This document shows positions 47,160-56,606 of a stretch of 58,472 nucleotides of DNA, in pieces (position 1 is the first letter of the stretch; every line of letters starts with the position of its first letter). The notes under the pieces are model-generated. The model saw nothing but the letters and a program-made list of their open reading frames with translations. It made no database searches and was not told the DNA's origin. Source of the stretch: Betaproteobacteria bacterium. Its GTDB lineage: Bacteria; Pseudomonadota; Gammaproteobacteria; Burkholderiales; SG8-39. The position numbers and the translations under genes were made by a program. The stretch spans positions 1 through 58,472 of the forward strand of contig SCTX01000155.1 of the NCBI GenBank assembly GCA_004298385.1, given 5' to 3'.

Positions 47160-47176
47160 ATACTTAAAGTGAGAAT
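47160..47176. promoter_or_regulatory. Distal operator candidate upstream of nadA
   Basis: ATACTTAAAGTGAGAAT repeats the proximal site with three changes. The two centres are about 74 bp apart, seven helix turns, which would suit DNA looping or cooperative binding. Confidence 0.5.
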
Positions 47177-47216
47177 AATTGTCGGGGGCCGCCGCCATCG
47201 GCTACCGCCATCCCGC

Positions 47217-48206
47217 TTATTTCCCGCGTAGCGCTTGCGGGAGGCGTGCACCGGGGACGGGGCGCTCAAGCAATATATCGTGCCGATAACGCAGCAGGCG
47301 CGCCGGCCGGCCGGCAGCGCCCGCCGAAACCTCGCCGGTGTCTTCGACCAAACCCTGGCTTTCGACGAGTCTGCGGAAATTCGACTTGTGCATGAGCAAA
47401 CCCGCAAGCGCCTCGACCGCCTGCTGGAGGTTGAGGAAGGTGAAGGTCGGCGGCATCAATTCGAACACAACCGGGCGATACTTTATCTTGCCGCGCAGGC
47501 GGGCAATCGCGGTGGCGAGAACACGCCGATGATCGGCGATCATCAACGCGCCTTCCTTGATGACGTCGTCGGCCGAGCACCACGCGGGAGCCCGATCGCG
47601 ATGGGTCTCCGGGACAAGGCCGATCTCGTAAAGCAGTTCGTAACGTTCGAGCACCCGCTCGTCGCTCCAGCGGATATTGCCCAGCCCGAAGCATGCACGT
47701 ACCCGCTCTGCGCGCGCACGCCTGTCGCCCGCTCCCTCGGCGTCGGCGACCCAGCTCCTGAGTTGCCGTTCGATCCGCGCCAGAACCGCGGGCTTGCCGC
47801 TGCGCCAGTCCTCCCAAGGAAAGTACTGGTACCAATTGCGCCAAACCGTATTGCTGGTATTTTCGGGACGTGCTTCGCGAACCAACGCAAGATATCCGAT
47901 CGAAAGCATGCGGACGCGCCGATTGGAGCCAACCACCATCCGGTTACGGTCGCCGAATGTATAGAGCTGCTCAACGTAGCCCAGGCACTGATGGGTCTGA
48001 CTCTCCACCCACGAGCGCAGACCCGCTTCCAGCGTGCGGTGACGCGATTCGAGAGGGCCGGAAGCTAGGGCATCCGCTGCGTCGTTTTCGGATCGGATAG
48101 CGAGAATTTGGGGCTGATCGCCCGTCACGCAAACGATTACGGCGCTCAGATCGACAGCGAGCTCGCGTGAAGCGGCGATTGCCTGCTGTTGCGTTCGCAC
48201 GCTCAT
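47217..48206 (-). CDS. nadQ: NadQ/NrtR-type NAD biosynthesis regulator
   Basis: This 329-residue protein has an N-terminal Nudix-like part (residues ~15-130, VIVCVTGDQPQILAI and QLYTFGDRNR) and a C-terminal winged helix (FTFLNLQQAVEALAGLLMHKSNFRRLVE). It lies next to nadABC. Regulators of this group sense NAD metabolites through the Nudix domain and repress NAD genes. The catalytic Nudix box (GX5EX7REUXEE) is not found, so it should be a sensor only. The NadQ name follows from length, context and missing box. The start was set at the ATG at 48206. Confidence 0.75.
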   Translation of the reverse strand: MSVRTQQQAIAASRELAVDLSAVIVCVTGDQPQILAIRSENDAADALASGPLESRHRTLEAGLRSWVESQTHQCLGYVEQLYTFGDRNRMVVGSNRRVRMLSIGYLALVREARPENTSNTVWRNWYQYFPWEDWRSGKPAVLARIERQLRSWVADAEGAGDRRARAERVRACFGLGNIRWSDERVLERYELLYEIGLVPETHRDRAPAWCSADDVIKEGALMIADHRRVLATAIARLRGKIKYRPVVFELMPPTFTFLNLQQAVEALAGLLMHKSNFRRLVESQGLVEDTGEVSAGAAGRPARLLRYRHDILLERPVPGARLPQALRGK

Positions 48207-48240
48207 CTTGTTTTGAGGGATAGATCCCTGCCGGCAGAAA

Positions 48241-48261
48241 AAACTAAATATATGCTAGTTT
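48241..48261. promoter_or_regulatory. 21-bp inverted repeat upstream of the NadQ gene
   Basis: AAACTA-AATATATGC-TAGTTT is a perfect 6-bp dyad, 35 bp upstream of the regulator's ATG. The arm sequence differs from the two nadA sites, so autoregulation by the same protein is uncertain. Confidence 0.4.
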
Positions 48262-48310
48262 AATATTACTCTTCAAAACGGTGTCGGAAGAGGTCTGGAC
48301 GCTTTTCGCA

Positions 48311-48346
48311 AAAAAAAGCCGCGACGACAGGTCGCGGCTTTTTTTG
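48311..48346 (-). terminator. Bidirectional intrinsic terminator after panD
   Basis: AGCCGCGAC pairs perfectly with GTCGCGGCT around GACAG, flanked by seven A's on one side and seven T's on the other. It works on both strands, and here it should end panD transcription 12 bp after its stop codon. Confidence 0.92.
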
Positions 48347-48357
48347 ACGAGGGTCGC

Positions 48358-48741
48358 TCAGGCGGCCGCTTGCATCGGGATCTTGTGACCCCGGCGCGCG
48401 ATGCGATTCTGCGAGTCGACGTAGATCAGTTCAGGATCGTGCCGGGCCAGTTCGACTTCGTTATATACGGCAAAGGTGGCGATGATCAGGATGTCGCCCG
48501 GCGCGGCGCGGCGCGCCGCCGAGCCATTGACCGAGATGACGCCGGATCCGCGCTCGGCGCGAATGGCGTAGGTGGTGAAGCGCTCGCCATTGTTGACGTT
48601 CCAGATATCGATCTGTTCGTACTCACGGATATTGGCGGCGTCGAGCAGATTTTCGTCGATCGCGCATGAACCTTCGTAGTGAAGCTCGCTATGCGTGGTC
48701 GTTACGCGGTGCAGCTTCGACTTCAGCATCGTTCTTTGCAT
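48358..48741 (-). CDS. panD: Aspartate 1-decarboxylase
   Basis: This 127-residue pyruvoyl enzyme makes beta-alanine for pantothenate. Self-cleavage occurs at Gly-Ser in [13 protein letters not shown] (Ser25 becomes the pyruvoyl group). The conserved [12 protein letters not shown]-type segment ([12 protein letters not shown]), [20 protein letters not shown] and YVDSQNRI are present. The ATG at 48741 gives MQRTML, like E. coli MIRTML. It is a single-gene unit with a strong terminator. Confidence 0.95.
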   Translation of the reverse strand: MQRTMLKSKLHRVTTTHSELHYEGSCAIDENLLDAANIREYEQIDIWNVNNGERFTTYAIRAERGSGVISVNGSAARRAAPGDILIIATFAVYNEVELARHDPELIYVDSQNRIARRGHKIPMQAAA

Positions 48742-48838
48742 GGTTTCACCCGTGCGAACAGAGTTGAGAAAAGCGCATTGTAGCGGCAAATCGCCACATG
48801 TCAATAACCGTGTTGCTTTGCTTAGATTTCAATATTAT

Positions 48839-49167
48839 CAATGAGTCGCGTCGCGCCCAGCCGAGCGGCTCCCCTGATCGACCAACCCATCGCCCGGCGT
48901 TTGGCGAGTAGACGCCCCGGTATGTTCTTCGGCTCCGGGAAAGGGTTTCTAGCCCAAGAACCGTATAATGGCGAGCATGGACTCAATCGGCGGCTTGGTG
49001 TGGCCTTTTTCCCAGTTCAGGACGGTCCAAGCGTTGACGCCTAGCGGCCCGGCTGCCCGCTTCTGGGCACACTCCAGTTCGAGCCTTCGCCTCCGAGCGT
49101 GCGCTCCCAAGGTCTGTGGCTCGAAATCAGTTTCCTTTAGTTTCAGTGCCTTGAAAGTGATGGGCAC
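48839..49167 (-). pseudogene. XRE-type HTH gene, broken by a nonsense codon and a frameshift
   Basis: The first 72 codons from GTG 49167 read as an XRE protein (TLGAHARRRRLELECAQKRAA, VNAWTVLNWEKGHTKPP, MLAIIRFLG). A TAG follows where family members have a Tyr (FLGYDPFP); KPFP continues after it. The second half, RLLAKRRAMGWSIRGAARLG, is found downstream in another frame, as in the family's C-terminal domain. So the gene has a nonsense change and at least one frameshift. An intact product would be about 105 residues. Confidence 0.75.
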
Positions 49168-49180
49168 GAATTGCGAAAGA

Positions 49181-49423
49181 GCAACGCGTCCCTGCTCCTG
49201 CGCCTATCTCGGCCACCTCAGCGGTAAGTGCTGCTGCACGCCGGATGCGGCGGTCGAGGGCTTGTTCAGGCGGGCGATTGCGCGGCTCAAGCTATCGGCG
49301 CGCGCTTTTCACCCCGTGCTGAAACTGGCGCGCACCATAGCCGGCCTCGCCAGGAGCGAAGCTATTGCCGCCACCCAGGTCGCGGGAGCGATTCAATATC
49401 GCAAGCTCGACCGGACGCTTTAG
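49181..49423 (+). pseudogene. comM 3'-end fragment with internal deletion
   Basis: The translation reads PCSCAYLGHLSGKCCCTPD then jumps to AAVEGLFRRAIARLKLSAR and runs to QYRKLDRTL-stop, parallel to the end of comM at 43077-43541. About 230 bp between the two CCGGAT sequences of comM are missing, so the joint at CCGGAT fits a short-repeat deletion. The remainder is highly similar to the parent gene. It ends 2 bp before the apaH GTG and cannot be functional. Confidence 0.8.
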
Positions 49424-49425
49424 CC

Positions 49426-50247
49426 GTGGCAACTTACGCAATCGGCGACGTTCAGGGATGCATGGACGCGCTGCGCCGGCTGCTCGACGCTTTCGGCTTC
49501 GACCGCGCGCGCGACCGCTTGTGGTTTGTCGGCGATTTGGTGAACCGCGGCCCGGACTCGCTCGCGACCTTGCGCCTGGTGAAAGATCTCGGCGAAGCTG
49601 CGGTGACGGTGCTCGGCAATCACGATTTTCACCTGCTCGCCGTGGCCGCCGGAGGCGCGAAGAAACACCGCAGCGACACGCTCGATGCCGTGCTCGATGC
49701 CCCGGACCGCGAAGAGTTGTTAGCTTGGCTGCGGCAACAGCCGATGTTACATGTGCAAGGTAAATGGGCTATGGTGCACGCGGGCCTGTTGCCCCAGTGG
49801 AGTATTGCGCAGGCACAGATGCTGGCGCGCGAAGTCGAGGCTGCGCTGCGCGGCGAGGACTGGCGCGAATTTCTGGCGCAGCTCTATGGTGACACGCCCG
49901 ATTCCTGGAGCGAGAACTTGCGCGGCGCGGATCGCCTGCGCGTCATTGTCAATGCCATGGCCCGGATGCGTTTTTGCACGGCAGAAGGCGTAATAGAGCT
50001 GCGCACCAAGGGCGAAACAGCCATGGCGCCGCCCGGATTTTTCCCCTGGTTCGACGCGCCTGGGCGCGCCAGCCGCGACCACACGCTCATCTGCGGCCAC
50101 TGGTCAATGCTCGGGCTGAAACTGCGGCCCGACCTCGTTGCGCTGGACAGCGGCTGCGTGTGGGGCGGGAGCCTTAGCGCGCTACGCCTGGAGGACAGAA
50201 AATTGTTCCAAATTTCCTGCGAGCAATGCCTGGTTCCGGGCGCATAG
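49426..50247 (+). CDS. apaH: Bis(5'-nucleosyl)-tetraphosphatase, symmetrical
   Basis: This 273-residue metallophosphatase splits Ap4A into two ADP. The phosphoesterase motifs are clear: YAIGDVQGC (GDxxG), WFVGDLVNRGPDS (GDxVxRG), VLGNHDFHLLA (GNHD), MVHAGLLPQW and ICGHWSMLG. The start is GTG at 49426, three bases after the comM-fragment stop. Its usual Shine-Dalgarno region is therefore made of pseudogene sequence, so the promoter may lie in or ahead of that fragment. Confidence 0.93.
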   Translation: MATYAIGDVQGCMDALRRLLDAFGFDRARDRLWFVGDLVNRGPDSLATLRLVKDLGEAAVTVLGNHDFHLLAVAAGGAKKHRSDTLDAVLDAPDREELLAWLRQQPMLHVQGKWAMVHAGLLPQWSIAQAQMLAREVEAALRGEDWREFLAQLYGDTPDSWSENLRGADRLRVIVNAMARMRFCTAEGVIELRTKGETAMAPPGFFPWFDAPGRASRDHTLICGHWSMLGLKLRPDLVALDSGCVWGGSLSALRLEDRKLFQISCEQCLVPGA

Positions 50248-50326
50248 CGCGGGCGCGCTGCTGGCGACCCGCGGCGCATGCCGGCACAGCTACTGCTATC
50301 GTCTGTCGGAACGAGAGGAGAAAACC

Positions 50327-50740
50327 ATGAGCGACTGCGTATTCTGCAAGATTGTCGAAGGACAAATTCCCTCGACCAAGGTGCATGAGAATGGGCTAAC
50401 GCTCGCCTTCATGGACATCGGCCAGGTCAACCCCGGCCACGTATTGGTGGCGGTGAAGCCGCACGTCGAGAATATCTACGGCCTGGATGACGCTCTCGCC
50501 GCCGCGGTATTCCAGACCGCTACGCGTGTGGCGCGGGCAGTGAAAAAGGTGTTCGCGCCCGAAGGCGTGACGCTATTCCAAGCCAACGGCCCCGCCGCGG
50601 GCCAGACCGTATATCACTTTCACCTGCATATCGTGCCGCGATACGACAAAGACGGCATGCACCTCACCTGGCCGGCGAAGAACCCGCCACGCGAGCAACT
50701 GGAGGCGAATGCCGCCAAGCTACGCGTGGTGCTGGAGTAA
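50327..50740 (+). CDS. HIT family protein
   Basis: This 137-residue histidine-triad hydrolase or transferase acts on nucleotides. The CVFCKIVEGQIPS start, HVLVAVKPHVENI and the catalytic HFHLHIVPR triad are typical of the Hint-like branch. GAGAGGAG lies before the ATG at 50327. It is 80 bp after apaH on the same strand. The biological substrate is unknown, as for most family members. Confidence 0.92.
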   Translation: MSDCVFCKIVEGQIPSTKVHENGLTLAFMDIGQVNPGHVLVAVKPHVENIYGLDDALAAAVFQTATRVARAVKKVFAPEGVTLFQANGPAAGQTVYHFHLHIVPRYDKDGMHLTWPAKNPPREQLEANAAKLRVVLE

Positions 50741-50756
50741 ATAACCCATTACGGAA

Positions 50757-51218
50757 TTAATGCGTCACCCGCGTCACGCCACCACCGGAGAGCAGACGCA
50801 CGCGCTCGCCCGGCCGGAACACTTCGTCGGCTTCCTGAGTGACCGCGCGAAGTTCGCCGTTGTCGAGCTTGACCGTAATCTCCTGGCCCGGCTTCTTGGT
50901 CGCACCCTGCTCGATCGCATTGCCGGCTATGCCGCCTGCGACCGCGCCGAGGATAGAACCGATGGTGCTGCCCTTGCCGCCGCCGATATTGCTGCCGGCC
51001 ACGCCGCCCGCCACGCCGCCGGCCACTGCGCCGACGCCGCTCCTGGAGCCTTCGATATTAACTTGGCGCAGGCTTTCAACCACGCCCATGCGCACCGTCT
51101 GCTCCTGACGCGCCTGGCCGCTTGAATAGACGCTGCCCGAACTGGTGCTGGCGCAACCGCCAACGACGGCGGATGCAAGCAGAGCGCCTGCAATCGCTAG
51201 CCTTGCCGAAATCTTCAT
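50757..51218 (-). CDS. Glycine zipper outer-membrane lipoprotein, SlyB/PcoT-like
   Basis: This 153-residue protein has a signal peptide with lipobox AVVGGC (Cys22 lipidated) and a Gly/Ala zipper at residues ~60-102 (AVAGGVAGGVAGSNIGGG, GSILGAVAGGIAGN). The C-terminal ~45 residues are a small strand domain (EITVKLDNGELRAVTQEADEVF). Such lipoproteins stabilise the outer membrane in stress. It is the last gene of the leftward unit and converges with the HIT gene. Confidence 0.88.
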   Translation of the reverse strand: MKISARLAIAGALLASAVVGGCASTSSGSVYSSGQARQEQTVRMGVVESLRQVNIEGSRSGVGAVAGGVAGGVAGSNIGGGKGSTIGSILGAVAGGIAGNAIEQGATKKPGQEITVKLDNGELRAVTQEADEVFRPGERVRLLSGGGVTRVTH

Positions 51219-51229
51219 ATCCGGTCCTT

Positions 51230-52165
51230 TCACCCTAACTGCGCGTTGAAATGCTGGCGGTAGAGCGCCTCGATCTCGGCGCGCGTGGCACGATGGTTTT
51301 GCCCGCCGCGCGCACCTATCTTGAGTGCGCCCATAAGCGAGGCGAGCTGCCCGGTCGAGCGCCAATCCATGCCTTCGGCAATACCATACAGCAGGCCGGC
51401 GCGATAAGCATCCCCGCAGCCGGTCGGATCGACGATGTTGTCAACCTTAACGCACGGAATCTCCAATCGTTGACCCGCCGTGTGAATCTCGGACCCCGCG
51501 CTGCCATGGGTCACGATCAGCGCTTGCACCCGTTTCGCAAGATCTGCGATCGATTCGCCCGTCCGCTCTTCCAGCATCTTGCCCTCGTACGAATTGACCG
51601 CGACATAGCCAGCAAGTTTCACGAAGTTGAGCAACTCCGCGCCGGAGAACATGGGCAGCCCCTGGCCCGGATCGAAAATGAAGGGTATGTTCTGCTCTTT
51701 CAGTTCGCGCGCGTGCTGCAGCATGCCCTCGCGTCCGTCGGGGGAAACGATGGCGAGCCCGACCTCGCCCGCCGCGGAGACACTATTGAGATGCGAATGT
51801 CCCATCGCCCCCGGATGAAAAGCCGTGATCTGGTTGTCGTCGAGATCCGTGGTAATGAAAGCCTGCGCGGTGTAAGTGCCGGCGACTTCGCGCACGTGCG
51901 TGCGCGCAATGCCGAGCGCGTCCAGCCGCCTGTAGTAGGATTCCGCGTCCTCGCCCACGGTGGCCATGATGAGCGGCTCGCCACCGAGCAGACGCAGATT
52001 GTAGGCGATATTCGCGGCACAACCGCCGAATTCGCGCCGCAGGGCCGGTACCAGGAAAGCCACGTTGAGCATGTGAATCTGGTCGGGCAGGATATGCTCG
52101 CGGAAGCGCCCCTCGAACACCATGATATTGTCGTAGGCGATCGATCCTAGTAGCAGGATGCGCAT
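51230..52165 (-). CDS. PfkB family carbohydrate/nucleoside kinase
   Basis: This 311-residue ribokinase-fold kinase resembles adenosine kinases. The substrate-lid region GSIAYDNIM and FGGCAANIAYNLRLLGG lie in the N-terminus. The anion hole and catalytic Asp are in DPTGCGDAYRAGLLYG. The adenosine-kinase-like features are suggestive, but sugar kinases share them, so the substrate is not certain. It is separated from the DUF3426 gene by ~160 bp that carry a stem and the dispersed element. Confidence 0.85.
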   Translation of the reverse strand: MRILLLGSIAYDNIMVFEGRFREHILPDQIHMLNVAFLVPALRREFGGCAANIAYNLRLLGGEPLIMATVGEDAESYYRRLDALGIARTHVREVAGTYTAQAFITTDLDDNQITAFHPGAMGHSHLNSVSAAGEVGLAIVSPDGREGMLQHARELKEQNIPFIFDPGQGLPMFSGAELLNFVKLAGYVAVNSYEGKMLEERTGESIADLAKRVQALIVTHGSAGSEIHTAGQRLEIPCVKVDNIVDPTGCGDAYRAGLLYGIAEGMDWRSTGQLASLMGALKIGARGGQNHRATRAEIEALYRQHFNAQLG

Positions 52166-52265
52166 GATTTTTTGATTCCGTGGTTATGAGCCCCGTGATG
52201 GGCTCCGCGTATGAATTAACAAGCGCCCAAGGATACCCGAAGTCGGCCCGGGGCCGGTTACAAAA

Positions 52266-52294
52266 CGAGGGGATACCTCCCCTTGCTCCCAAGG
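52266..52294 (-). promoter_or_regulatory. Dispersed hairpin element, copy 4 (upstream of the PfkB kinase gene)
   Basis: On the minus strand GGGAGCA is followed by AGGGGA-GGTA-TCCCCT, the core stem and loop of copy 2, but the TG of the ATG is deleted. It lies about 100 bp before the kinase ATG, farther than in the other copies. A second hairpin (CTGCGAAA/TTTCGCAG, 52300-52320) precedes it. Confidence 0.5.
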
Positions 52295-52327
52295 GCTTGC
52301 TGCGAAAATTCATTTCGCAGCGGGTTC

Positions 52328-53158
52328 TCAAGGATAGAACAGGTATAGGCGGTAGCCGGTGGCCTTGACCTGTGATCCCTCGATGAACACCTTGATCGCG
52401 ACTTCGCTGGTGGCGGCGATCCCCGCCTGCGCGTTGACGGCTTTGCCAAGGTAATCCTGCGGCGCGAGCACGCGCCGCACTAGCGGCTGGTCCTGGGAGT
52501 CGGTGAGCGTCAATTCGAGCAGCGGATGCTGCTGCGTGAAGATTGCGCGGTTCTTGATCGTCGCTGATAAGACCATTACGTTGGGGTTGGTCGTGTCGGC
52601 TTGCAGGTCGGAGGCTTCGATGCTTATCATCTCGATACGCCGCGGCAGCTGCAGTTCGCAACCAAAGCGTGCGCACAGCGCTGCGACGTAGGGCTTGGTT
52701 TCGGGGAAGAGCAAGGCAATGGTGCTGCGGTAGTGATACGCCGCCTGCGCGAGCAATGTCGGCAGCAGTAGGAGCGTGCCCAGCACCCACGGCCAGCGGC
52801 GCACCGGCCCGGACGGCTGCTCGGCCGCGACCGGCCCGAAATCAAAAACGCCTGCCCCGGGCACTGCCTCGGTTTCGACCATCGCCGGCCGCGGCAATGC
52901 GGACTCCGGCATTGCCGCGGCCGGCGTTTCGGCTTCTATCGTTTCCGGTACACGATCTGCGGCGGCAGCATCGGCGCGCGGGGCTTCAAACCCCGGTGTC
53001 GACCGAGGCGCATGCGCCGGGGCGATTTCTTCGATCAGATGCTCGAGCGCATTGAATATCCGGCTGCATTTACCGCAGCACACCTGCCCGGCGCGCGCAG
53101 CGAGCTGCTCCGAGTGCACGCGAAAATGGGTATGGCAGGAGGGGCAGTAGGTAATCAC
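52328..53158 (-). CDS. Zinc-ribbon and DUF3426 domain protein
   Basis: This 276-residue protein starts with an MJ0042-type zinc ribbon (YCPSCHTHFRVHSEQL, CCGKCSRIFN). A Pro/Ala/Glu-rich linker follows, with one TM helix (~residues 125-145, PWVLGTLLLLPTLLAQA) and a C-terminal DUF3426 domain (ISIEASDLQADTTNPNVMVLSATIKNRA). It is likely an inner-membrane protein with a cytoplasmic zinc finger. Its role is unknown. The start is GTG, overlapping the prmA stop by 4 bp. Confidence 0.9.
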   Translation of the reverse strand: MITYCPSCHTHFRVHSEQLAARAGQVCCGKCSRIFNALEHLIEEIAPAHAPRSTPGFEAPRADAAAADRVPETIEAETPAAAMPESALPRPAMVETEAVPGAGVFDFGPVAAEQPSGPVRRWPWVLGTLLLLPTLLAQAAYHYRSTIALLFPETKPYVAALCARFGCELQLPRRIEMISIEASDLQADTTNPNVMVLSATIKNRAIFTQQHPLLELTLTDSQDQPLVRRVLAPQDYLGKAVNAQAGIAATSEVAIKVFIEGSQVKATGYRLYLFYP

Positions 53159-54045
53159 GGCCGCAGGCCTTCCAGCAGCACCCAGCCCTCGTCACTGGCG
53201 CTGGCGCGCATCGCAAACCACGGCGCGTAGGCTTTCATCACTTCCTCCGCCTGCGCCTCGAGTATGCCCGACAGCGCAATGCGCCCTCCCTTGCTCATGT
53301 ACCCCGCAAGCAGCGGCGCAAGCAGTATCAGCGGATTGGCAAGGATATTCGCGATCACGAGGTCTGCCTGGGAATCAAGAGCCGTCTCCGTGTTGATAAA
53401 ACGGACGTCGGCCCGGTTGCGCGCGGCGTTCGCGCGCGCCGCGATGAGCGCCAGAGGGTCGACGTCCACCCCCAGTGCTTCGCGCGCGCCGAGGCGCAGC
53501 GCGGCAATGGCTAATATACCCGAACCGCAGCCGTAGTCCAGAATGCGTTCGCCGCCGCGGACTGTTCGCTCCAACCATTGCAGACACAGCCGCGTCGTTG
53601 GATGGCTGCCGGTGCCGAAGGCAAGACCGGGGTCGAGCACGAGATTGACTGCATGAGCATCGGGCGCCGTCGTCCAGGAGGGCACGATCCACAGTTTGTC
53701 CGAAATGCGGATCGGCTCGAACTGCGACTGACTGAGCCGCACCCAATCCTCGTCCCCCACGAACTCGGCGTGGTAGTGCGGCAACGACGTCAGCCCGACC
53801 TGCGCGCAAGCTGCGGTGATGATTTGCTCGGGATCCGCCCCCTGCTCGCACAGCGCCTTGATCAAGCTCTGCGGCCAGGCGCCCTCTGCCGCTTCGCCCG
53901 GCTCGTCGTAGAGCGGGGCCTCCTCGGCGGTGCCAGCATTGGCATCCTCCACGCTGACCGACTGGGCGCCGTGCGCGAGCAGAGCGTCGCTCAACGCATC
54001 GGCCGCGCGCGCGTCGGTACGCAGTGTGAGCGACACCCAAGCCAG
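53155..54045 (-). CDS. prmA: Ribosomal protein L11 methyltransferase
   Basis: This protein of about 296 residues methylates ribosomal protein L11. The SAM motif is ILDYGCGSGILAIAALRLGA, preceded by LDPGLAFGTGSHPTTRLCLQWLE. NILANPLILLAP is the catalytic NxxxxP-type region. The start is odd: the family N-terminus (MPWxxL) matches LAWVSLTL here, whose first codon is CTG at 54045. A GTG at 54036 is the other choice. An ATG at 54053 overlaps the accC stop but lies out of frame. No other in-frame start is near. Confidence 0.9.
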   Translation of the reverse strand: MAWVSLTLRTDARAADALSDALLAHGAQSVSVEDANAGTAEEAPLYDEPGEAAEGAWPQSLIKALCEQGADPEQIITAACAQVGLTSLPHYHAEFVGDEDWVRLSQSQFEPIRISDKLWIVPSWTTAPDAHAVNLVLDPGLAFGTGSHPTTRLCLQWLERTVRGGERILDYGCGSGILAIAALRLGAREALGVDVDPLALIAARANAARNRADVRFINTETALDSQADLVIANILANPLILLAPLLAGYMSKGGRIALSGILEAQAEEVMKAYAPWFAMRASASDEGWVLLEGLRP

Positions 54046-54049
54046 GGGA

Positions 54050-55408
<1,359 letters not shown>

Positions 55409-55528
55409 CGCGAAGAATGAAATCCGCGTGCGCAAGGGACGGATCGGTCGTCACCAGGCGTCGGCGGCCAGCCGCAGCGCGCGCACTGAAGATTAGGGCG
55501 ATCCCTCCCACGCCTCGTACCTCGTGCC

Positions 55529-55969
55529 TCAATCTATGACCACCAGAGGTTCGCCATACTCGACCGGTTGGCCATTCTCGACGAGAATCGCCTTGATGAC
55601 CCCGTCCTTGTCGCACTCGATCTCATTCAGCAGCTTCATCGCCTCGATGATGCAAATGGTGTCGCCCGACTTGACCGTGTCGCCCACTTCGACAAAAGTC
55701 TTGGCGCCGGGAGAGGGCGAGCGGTAGAAAGTACCCACCATGGGTGATTTGACCACGTGACCCTGGGACGCGGCAGCGGCAACAGCCGACGTCGGTATCA
55801 ATACGGTTGCTGGCGTTGGCGCTAGAGCCGGCGCGGGTGCCGAATAGGCGATGGCCGAGCCGCCGCTCCTGACGATCTTCACCTTTTCTTCGCCCTCGGT
55901 GACCTCCAGCTCGGAAATACCCGATTCCTGCACCAGATCTATCAGTTTTTTCAGTTTGCGCAAATCCAT
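55529..55969 (-). CDS. accB: Biotin carboxyl carrier protein of acetyl-CoA carboxylase
   Basis: This 146-residue protein starts [23 protein letters not shown], followed by an Ala/Pro-rich linker (~residues 43-68). The biotinyl domain has [13 protein letters not shown] and the biotin site [10 protein letters not shown], Lys112. The thumb loop is present, as in E. coli BCCP. AAGGAGCAACAGCC precedes the ATG. It is the carrier for fatty-acid synthesis. Confidence 0.96.
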   Translation of the reverse strand: MDLRKLKKLIDLVQESGISELEVTEGEEKVKIVRSGGSAIAYSAPAPALAPTPATVLIPTSAVAAAASQGHVVKSPMVGTFYRSPSPGAKTFVEVGDTVKSGDTICIIEAMKLLNEIECDKDGVIKAILVENGQPVEYGEPLVVID

Positions 55970-56030
55970 GGCTGTTGCTCCTTACTGCGCGGTGCCAGCC
56001 CGGCGCGCCGGAATCCGCGAATGCCGGGGC

Positions 56031-56525
56031 CTAGGCCTGCTGCAGGATGAACTGTAGCGCCAGCTCGTAGCCGCGGCTGCCCAGGCCGCAAATCGTTCCG
56101 GCCGCCTGGTCGGAAAAATAGGAGTGGCGGCGAAACGGCTCGCGGGCGTGGATGTTGGATAGATGAACTTCGATGAACGGGATCGCCACTCCCGCCAAGG
56201 CGTCGCGCAGGGCGACGCTGGTATGGGTAAGGCCAGCCGGATTGACAATTAAATAGGCGACTTGCTCTTTTTTGGATTGTTGCACCCGGTCGATAAGCGC
56301 CCCCTCGTTATTGCTTTGAAAACAGACCACGATTGCGCCCGCCGCCTTGCCCAGCGCGATCAAGCGCCGATTGATATCGGCCAGCGTTTTGCAACCATAG
56401 ATTTCCGGCTCGCGGCTACCTAACAGGTTCAAATTCGGCCCGTGCAATACCAATATTTTCTTCGGGCCTCGCCTTGTGCGAGCTGCGGCCTGAGGCGCAT
56501 CCGCGCCGGATTTGTTTTTCGGCAT
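56031..56525 (-). CDS. aroQ: Type II 3-dehydroquinate dehydratase
   Basis: This protein of about 164 residues catalyses the third shikimate step. The family core begins [21 protein letters not shown] with the catalytic Tyr, then [51 protein letters not shown] and [11 protein letters not shown]. About 22 extra residues, basic and flexible, precede the core from the ATG at 56525. An earlier in-frame start at 56603 is possible but less likely. It sits in the common aroQ-accB-accC order. Confidence 0.94.
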   Translation of the reverse strand: MPKNKSGADAPQAAARTRRGPKKILVLHGPNLNLLGSREPEIYGCKTLADINRRLIALGKAAGAIVVCFQSNNEGALIDRVQQSKKEQVAYLIVNPAGLTHTSVALRDALAGVAIPFIEVHLSNIHAREPFRRHSYFSDQAAGTICGLGSRGYELALQFILQQA

Positions 56526-56606
56526 ATCGGTAAGTTTGCCGCAAATAGGTATTAATTGTCCAGTTTTTCGAAGGAGTTTGGAGAAATTAATGGAGTTTAC
56601 CAAGGG

